DNA of 64,000 nt from Adiantum capillus-veneris (taxonomy: Eukaryota > Streptophyta > Polypodiopsida > Polypodiales > Pteridaceae). Positions 57,743 to 64,000 of this stretch are shown here, piece by piece. The notes below the pieces were generated by a model that worked only from the letters and a program-made list of their open reading frames with translations, did no database searches and had not been told where the DNA came from. The position numbers were made by a program, and so were the translations under genes. The stretch is from the NCBI GenBank assembly GCA_014529385.2, contig CM043948.1, forward strand, positions 75,104,791 through 75,168,790, written 5' to 3'. The first letter of the stretch is position 1; each line of letters starts with the position of its first letter.

Positions 57743-58639
57743 TCCTTCTTTCCACGACTGCGAAAATGATTTTGTAGTCTATGCATGATTGATCATGAAA
57801 AGTATAGGCTGCTTAAGGGACTCTCAAAGCGAAGGAAAAAATTCAAACGTAAGACCATCCCATCTAGGAGATTTCCAATGGCCAAGATGCAACAAGGTGT
57901 CATGCAGCTCAACCTCGGTAAAACTAGCCTTGAGCGTAGCTGCATCATTCATTGTCAATATAGGATGCACATATGGAAACAGTAGTTGTCTAACTTGCAA
58001 AACCTCACTTGAGGAAGCCTCATGCTTGGAAAAAACCCGCTAAAATTGATCCACCATGAAATTTGCCAATTGACTTTTATTGGCCGTCCATTGCCCACTA
58101 TCGACCTTAACCCTTTTGATAGATACGAATTGCCTCGAATGATGCAAATTCTTAAAGAACTACTTCGATGAACAACCTTTATACATAAAAGCATACTGTC
58201 TGGATCTAACTTTCCATTTTTCAAGTTTCCTCCTGTTATTATGCATCAAAAAGGCTTTAGCTGCTCATAATTCGTCTTGTTCTGACTGAGTAAGCCGTCT
58301 AGTGTCTGCAAGACTTTGTAATGCTTGATTAGTCACCTTATCTTCTTGTACTTTATCTCTCAACCGATGCATGCACCACAAACCATAATCCTTTATGGCT
58401 ACTTGGATCCGCATAACAAAACGATACCAAGCCATATCCACATCAATAAACATATGAGAGATAAGTGGAGGAATCACCGCTTCAATCAAGTTTTGGAATT
58501 CCATGTGCGAGAGATATGAATGATTAATATGCAGTAATTTCTTAGTGGGAAGCGAGGAATCTGCATCCAATGCCTCATTATGGATAAAGAGCCAAAGAGG
58601 AAAATGATCAGATAGAGTAAAGGGGCGATCAATTCCTCA

Positions 58640-59267
58640 TATCACATGCAAATTATCATATTGAGGAGAGCCCAGTACATACCACTGATCCAATCGTACT
58701 CTCTATTTTGAGTGAGCATTATGAGCAAAAGTGTAGCCTCGCTCCGAAGAGCGACTACTGACCCACAGATCCAAAACACCCGTGTCACTGACCAGAGCAT
58801 CCCAGGAAGAACGTTTTGAGTTCAACATATGCGAATGACTAGCTGTATTGTCCGTGTTTGCCAGCGCATTATTAAAATCCCCACACCAAAAATCATGTGA
58901 ATGCTTGGCATATTTGGCCAAATCTTGCCAGAGACAAGATCTTTGTGTCGAGGGAGTATAAGCATAAATACTAGCAGATTCTAGGATATTGCCTTGTTGA
59001 AAAACTATCCAATGCCCCGCCAAGTCATTATGAGCCGAAATCGACTGTAATTCATGACGCACCATCATTAAAACTCCCAAAAAAGAGCTAGTACCAGCAT
59101 AAGAAATCTAGAATCCCACATAATACAATGATTGACCAACAAAGTTGTGTTGATTATGCTCTTGTAATACCACTATATCTGCTTTAATTGTACGTACATA
59201 GTGCCAGATTAGCTTCCACTTTCCATGGTTTCACAATCCGCGCACATTATACGTAAAACATCTAAGG
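58640..59267 (-). pseudogene. LINE ORF2 endonuclease domain
   Basis: Starts LRCFTYNVRGL, then ADIVVLQEHN with the catalytic Glu. The middle has the text SIYAYTPSTQRSCLW and CGDFNNAL (GDFN motif), and the end TFAHNAHSK, a stop at 58703-58705, RVRLDQWYV, which corresponds to the usual SxIDxxxVS region. Stops also occur near 59108 and 59230. The domain nicks target DNA during LINE insertion. Confidence 0.8.
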
Positions 59268-59479
59268 GGAGAATGCATGTGTACAATATTTACAAGAGAA
59301 CAATGAGGCACAATCATCAAGTAGGATTGCCCATAGGCACACCTGTCTCCATACTAACATTTAATAAAGCGGATTCCATATGCATTACTTGCTGGGAATT
59401 TTGATACATCGGCAACGACGCACATGTCGACCCAAGCAAAGCGTCTTTGTATGAATGAACCACTCTATCCCACGCTTCA

Positions 59480-60578
59480 ACTAGCGACTTATGATCATGG
59501 GATGTGGATGCAGAGGTTCATCCACCTCTACCATCCAAACTAGGTACATAATTCCTCGAGACAAGCAAAAGACAAGGTTTTGCAGTCTTCTTGGGAGTTT
59601 GCCAACCATCAGTGGAATCTGCCAGTTTGGCTTTACCTTTGGTACGAGACTTTGGAGCACGCTGCGCATTAGCCAAGCTCTTAATCAAGTCTTTACCTTG
59701 TTTGGCCTGCATGCTTCCATTAGCACCCCCCACCTTCGGCCTCACGGATGAAGAGGAGGGAGAAGCAACACGAGTACAACCATAGGAACAACAGATGGTG
59801 GCAATTTAAACAAAGACTCTTGGCATTCAGACTACATATGGCAAAATTTGTCACATCTAAAACATGCAACTGCAAACTTTCCCCATTTGAGTTTAATTGG
59901 CCTTTTGCCTACCATTGGATCACCAGAGTCAACCGTAATCCTTGACAACGTTGGCTTGTCTGTATCCCATAGCATGTAAAATCTATTGGAATTAGTATCC
60001 AAGTTTGGGGGGCAAATCAATTTTCCCAAATGCGCAGCCAAAAGAGGCAAGAAATGCTTCCAAGTTTGCTAAAATGTGACTATTTCCACCCAAATCGGGT
60101 ACCTGTGTCGTATCAAACTCTGATAATCTTTAGTAAGAGCCCATGGCAGTACATGTGTCATTTGCATGTTGAAAAACAATGGCAACATTTCCAACAAACA
60201 CGAGCAAGCATCCATGTCTACCAGTATCACCTCATAAAACTCGCGGGCACCAAAATACACCCCTCGGACTGCTTGTCTTTTCAACAGAAAGTTAATCCAT
60301 TGACCTACATCTTGTGCCGAGGCCGTCTTGCCGGGGGAAAAAAAAATAATTTCATTCAACGCATACTCTGCAACCAGATCCATCAACTGTTGAATCGGAA
60401 TAACCACTTCAGTAGCGGGTTGCTGACCTTCCCAGGCATCGTGAGCATCCGCAAAATCCTTTGACAAACACTCTTTAATGATATTTGCAGCATCCATAGA
60501 GGAAAGATCAACCTGTTTCCTACGCTTATACAACCTCTTTTGCCGTGACCAACCAAAGCCCGCCCTTTGTACAAACAA
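59480..60578 (-). pseudogene. LINE ORF1 protein
   Basis: The frame 60069-60578 gives a gag-like RNA-binding protein (SMDAANIIKECLSKDFADAH, RGVYFGAREFYEVILVD). The frame 59832-60050 continues (LAAHLGKLICPPNLDTNS ... ITVDSGDPMVGKRPIKLKW) into a zinc knuckle CFRCDKFCHM that a stop codon interrupts before its last Cys. The frame 59518-59745 supplies a Lys-rich tail with TDGWQTPKK, a phrase common in plant LINE ORF1 proteins. ORF1 binds the LINE RNA. Confidence 0.72.
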
Positions 60579-60590
60579 AAGTCTACTTCA

Positions 60591-61081
60591 ATTAAATATC
60601 ACTGCTTGAAATCCATTAGATGATCACTCTGTTTTTTGTTTTTTCAGTCTTTCTCTGTACAAAACCTCAGAATTGTTCATAACCAAGACTCTGCTCTACA
60701 GAATATTGAACAAAAGCATGTAACACCAAAGCTGATAGAGAATCTTAAGAAACCCAAAACCCTGCAACAAATTTCACTGGAGAGCTCTGGAGTAGAACTC
60801 TGCGCTAAATCCCTGCACGCCGATCATCAAAAACTGCAGCCAGAGCAGTTGACAATTAACACACACACCTACCACCCTAGCTGGGGCACAAAACCTGCAG
60901 CAGGAGCGTGAAATGCAGATTGGCAGATGGCAGCAAATTTGTAGGTCACGCAGGACAACAACAGAGGGCAACATGCGTAGAGGCTGAAAGGGGTTGCTCC
61001 TCGGCAACTGGAGACTCTGGAGAAGAGCTTGTTGGTGACGACATAGGACTCACGTTGAGGTTCAACAAGGTTCTCCTCTCT
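60591..61081. other. unassigned DNA
   Basis: Short frames in both directions without recognisable similarity. I see nothing else in it. Confidence 0.6.
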
Positions 61082-61453
<372 letters not shown>

Positions 61454-61454
<1 letters not shown>

Positions 61455-63480
61455 TTGTATAATTGGAAAGTAGAACATCTTCGCGCACTAGGGATGCAAC
61501 CACTTCACAACCTACTAGCTACGAGCTAGCTACAAAGCTTGCACGCTCTTGCCTACACAACCATAATCTTAAGACTCAACCTTGCAGAACTACACACAAG
61601 GCATTCAACAATATATCTAATGCTACAAGCTTTGATCAATCCATGCTAATGCTGAACCTTCTATGTTGATTAAGACGAAGAGAGCATCATGTGCATTTGA
61701 AGCTTATATTGTTGTCATCATATGGAAACACTCTAGCTCTCATCACTACAATGTTTTTTGCCTTTAATTTCAATTTTGTTTCCTTTTCTTATGATTTGGA
61801 TTCAAGATCATGGTAGTTAAGATATTGCTACAAATCAAGATTGATTCTTAGCAATTTATGTGGATGTGTTGGAATGAGGTGGGACATATGAAATTAGACA
61901 TATACAAATGAGTACTAGCTAAAGAAACGATAATTGGTGGTGTTATTTCTCTATGTTTTGGATAATTTAATAGGTTCTTGGATGTTATGAACTTCCAGTG
62001 ATGGATAACTTGCCCTTTTGCATTTTTTGTAGTCTTTTACTAATGGATTTGAATTGAGAAAGATTGAATGGATAAACATGTGTTTGGTTTGGTTTCCTCA
62101 AGTCATGCTTGATAAGAATTCAATAAAGCCTTATTATTTTTGTCTACATGGTCTATGGATTAAGTACATTGAGTTTTGGTTTTTGAAAAGTAGGTTTGCT
62201 CTTATAGATTTATATGTTTTCACATGTTTATAATTGAATCCTTTTGGAACTGGATCATAGAGACTAACTGAGGTATTTTCACGCTACCTTTTTAATATTT
62301 TCAGGATGGGAACTAACTCTAACATAAGGTAAGTCTTGATGGCACCCTCTTGGAATGCTAGAATTGATTATAGTTGTAGCCTTAATCCTCTTGCAATGCT
62401 ACAATTGATTATAGTTGTAGCCTTAATCCTCATATGAATATCTCAAACAAGGCGGCAATGATTTAGTTTTTGAAAAGTAGTTCGCAATGCAAAAGAAATG
62501 TGGCCTAGTTTTTTTTGAGTATTTGGTCGGAAGGTTCATTTTGGGATTTAGATCTTGGCTATGAAGAGAGCCTCTTGGCTATGAAGGGGCTCCTTTGTCC
62601 TCTCTTTGATCTAGTTTTATAATCAAATTCTTCTTTATTCCCTTTCTATATGTACTTATTCTAAGCTAATCATGAACGGTACTTTGTTCAATCCTCCATA
62701 GGCCCCAACATGTGATATCATAGCCTAATGAGGGTTAGTGCATTGCTAACCTATTACAACTAGCTATCATTACTATTAGTGAGATTCTCTAATCAATTGT
62801 GCGATTAGCTAAGTGCAATTTTGTTCTTGGGTGTTGAGTCCCATGAGCCACTAACAGTCTTGGTTAATTAAGCACTACTTAGAGAAGATTAATGCATTTC
62901 CTATATGTGCAAAGATTTTGTTCTATTTACACGATAAATTCCCAAATTGGTTCATTCCATTCCCTTCAATTGAAATCATTCGAATCATTTCCAATGATCA
63001 ATCAATCAAACTTTGGATTGAATCAGTGTGTGGGTGATTAGCACCTTCTTTGTGTGTTTATTATAGGGCTATTCTCTCCAATTTAGTCATCTCCCCAAAT
63101 CTATGTTTGTGTTGCACTAGCCTTATGAGCTGAAAGCACTCTATATATGATTTCAAAAAAGCCTCTAAGTTCATCATTTGGACTTCATTAGCCGCTATAA
63201 TTAATTGTTTTGTATTCCGGTGTTTGTATACTTCTGCCAAAGCAAAGGCCAAACAAAGCACAAATTACTTATTTTTAGACACCACCAAAAAACGAAGCCC
63301 ATGATGTGGGTTGGCTGAGGGATTATGCTACAGTCGGAAGCTTCTTTCCTTCTCAACTCTCTTCTATTCTTTATTGAGCGTGTTTGCTCTTTCTTTCTTG
63401 CACTGCAAGTTTTCTTATGATACTATGTGTTAAGAGATATAGAGAAAGAGATAGCTTAAGCTTTTGCAAACGCATGCACG
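61454..63480. other. AT-rich unassigned DNA with two 41-bp tandem units
   Basis: Units at 62348-62388 and 62389-62429 share 'attgattatagttgtagcct' and adjoining words. No protein frame or RNA gene is recognisable. Confidence 0.65.
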
Positions 63481-63489
63481 CACACGCGT

Positions 63490-63533
<44 letters not shown>

Positions 63534-63563
63534 GTGCACGTGCACACACACACACACACACAC
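63481..63563. repeat. (CA)n with GCGTGCAC palindromic words
   Basis: CA tracts at 63490-63530 and 63545-63563 are bordered by CACGCGTGCAC words on both sides. Confidence 0.93.
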
Positions 63564-63570
63564 AAACATT

Positions 63571-64000
63571 GCTAGGGATAGTGTGTTAACTTCACTATAC
63601 TAATACTGCTGCTCCTTGTGTATTGGTACTAGTACTGTTACTAGTACCAGTGCTACATGTGTATTGGTACTCGTATTGGTACTATATTATATTGAACAAA
63701 TATTGGTGCTACACACACATTGGTAGGGATAGTGTGTTAATTTCTCTATACTGACACTGGTGCTAATGGTAGCGGAGCTAGGTCTGGTACTGGTGCTATG
63801 TGTGGACTGGTACTGATACTAGCACTATATTACACTAGATTAATACTGATAATGGTACTGAAGCTAGGTCTGGTACTGATGCTATGTGTGGACTCGTACT
63901 GATACTAGCACTGTATTACACTAGATGAATACTGATACGATATTATACTAAGACTGATACTGGTGCTATATATGTATTGATGATGATGATACGTATGTAT
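63571..64000. repeat. minisatellite of GGTACTGATACTRGTGCT-like words
   Basis: The region is built of degenerate 'ggtactgatactggtgct' words with larger periods. One is an 86-bp repeat at 63777-63862 and 63863-63948 (GCTAGGTCTGGTACTG ... GCACTATATTACACTAGAT); another is a copy of 'tagggatagtgtgttaa' at about 63573 and 63725. It continues to the window edge. Confidence 0.88.

Larger units (their letters stand above)
55533..60590 (-). mobile_element. L1-type LINE relic (-)
   Basis: On the minus strand the order is ORF1 with zinc knuckle, apurinic-type endonuclease, reverse transcriptase, and C-terminal zinc region, which is the plan of plant L1 LINEs. The 3' end abuts the copia LTR at about 55533 with no poly-A tail (poly-T on the plus strand), so the tail was probably lost. 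Frames are broken by many stops and shifts. The region 56280-56500 and 58225-58265 are connecting stretches in mixed frames. Confidence 0.82.

Overview
This is nuclear DNA from a land plant with a repeat-dense, gene-poor genome. I recognise one host gene in 64 kb. The rest is Ty1/copia, Ty3/gypsy, LINE and Penelope-like retroelements, a small hAT-like DNA element, microsatellites and AT-rich sequence. A plant-type GTE bromodomain gene and plant initiator-Met-tRNA primer sites set the kingdom. A Penelope-like reverse transcriptase relic of the type with a CxC linker makes a seed-free plant (fern or lycophyte) or a gymnosperm more likely to me than a flowering plant, but this is inference.

Layout. 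1-2991: copia relic (+), cut off inside the reverse transcriptase. 2992 to beyond 8150: gypsy relic (-), cut off after the integrase core, so the two elements meet at their damaged 3' sides. 8160-10647: unassigned DNA with direct repeats. 10648-15352: a complete LTR element (-) with 1.2-kb LTRs, a perfect tRNA-iMet primer site and a polypurine tract but no pol domains; it carries a coiled-coil ORF and a 403-bp hAT-like element with a perfect 8-bp target duplication. 15740-16350: LINE tail (+). 16473-16838: near-perfect palindrome. 17501-21297: the GTE bromodomain gene (-), which I model as 14 coding exons and 846 codons, five of the exons being tandem copies of one 51-nt exon. 21300-27180: upstream region and AT-rich DNA.

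27190-49084: a composite built on a Penelope-like element. Two direct repeats of about 1.6 and 1.9 kb (pseudo-LTRs), each next to a (CA)n tract, flank a broken reverse transcriptase ORF (about 45.2-46.96 kb). A 13.7-kb gypsy element (29076-42730) sits inside the left repeat with a perfect 5-bp target duplication; the right repeat shows the empty site. That gypsy element has gag with three zinc knuckles, protease, reverse transcriptase, RNase H and integrase, then a roughly 1,200-codon extra frame of unknown function and a short antisense fragment of a mitochondrial-type HSP70. It was itself hit by a 2-kb solo-LTR-like insertion beside the integrase catalytic Glu.

50998-55532: copia element (-), nearly full-length gag-pol with an 800-bp 5' LTR but a lost 3' end. 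55533-60590: L1-type LINE relic (-) with ORF1, endonuclease, reverse transcriptase and tail. 60590-64000: microsatellites, short tandem repeats and AT-rich DNA.

Every retroelement with coding capacity is disabled by stops, frameshifts, deletions or changed catalytic residues, so the region is a nested graveyard around one intact-looking regulatory gene.
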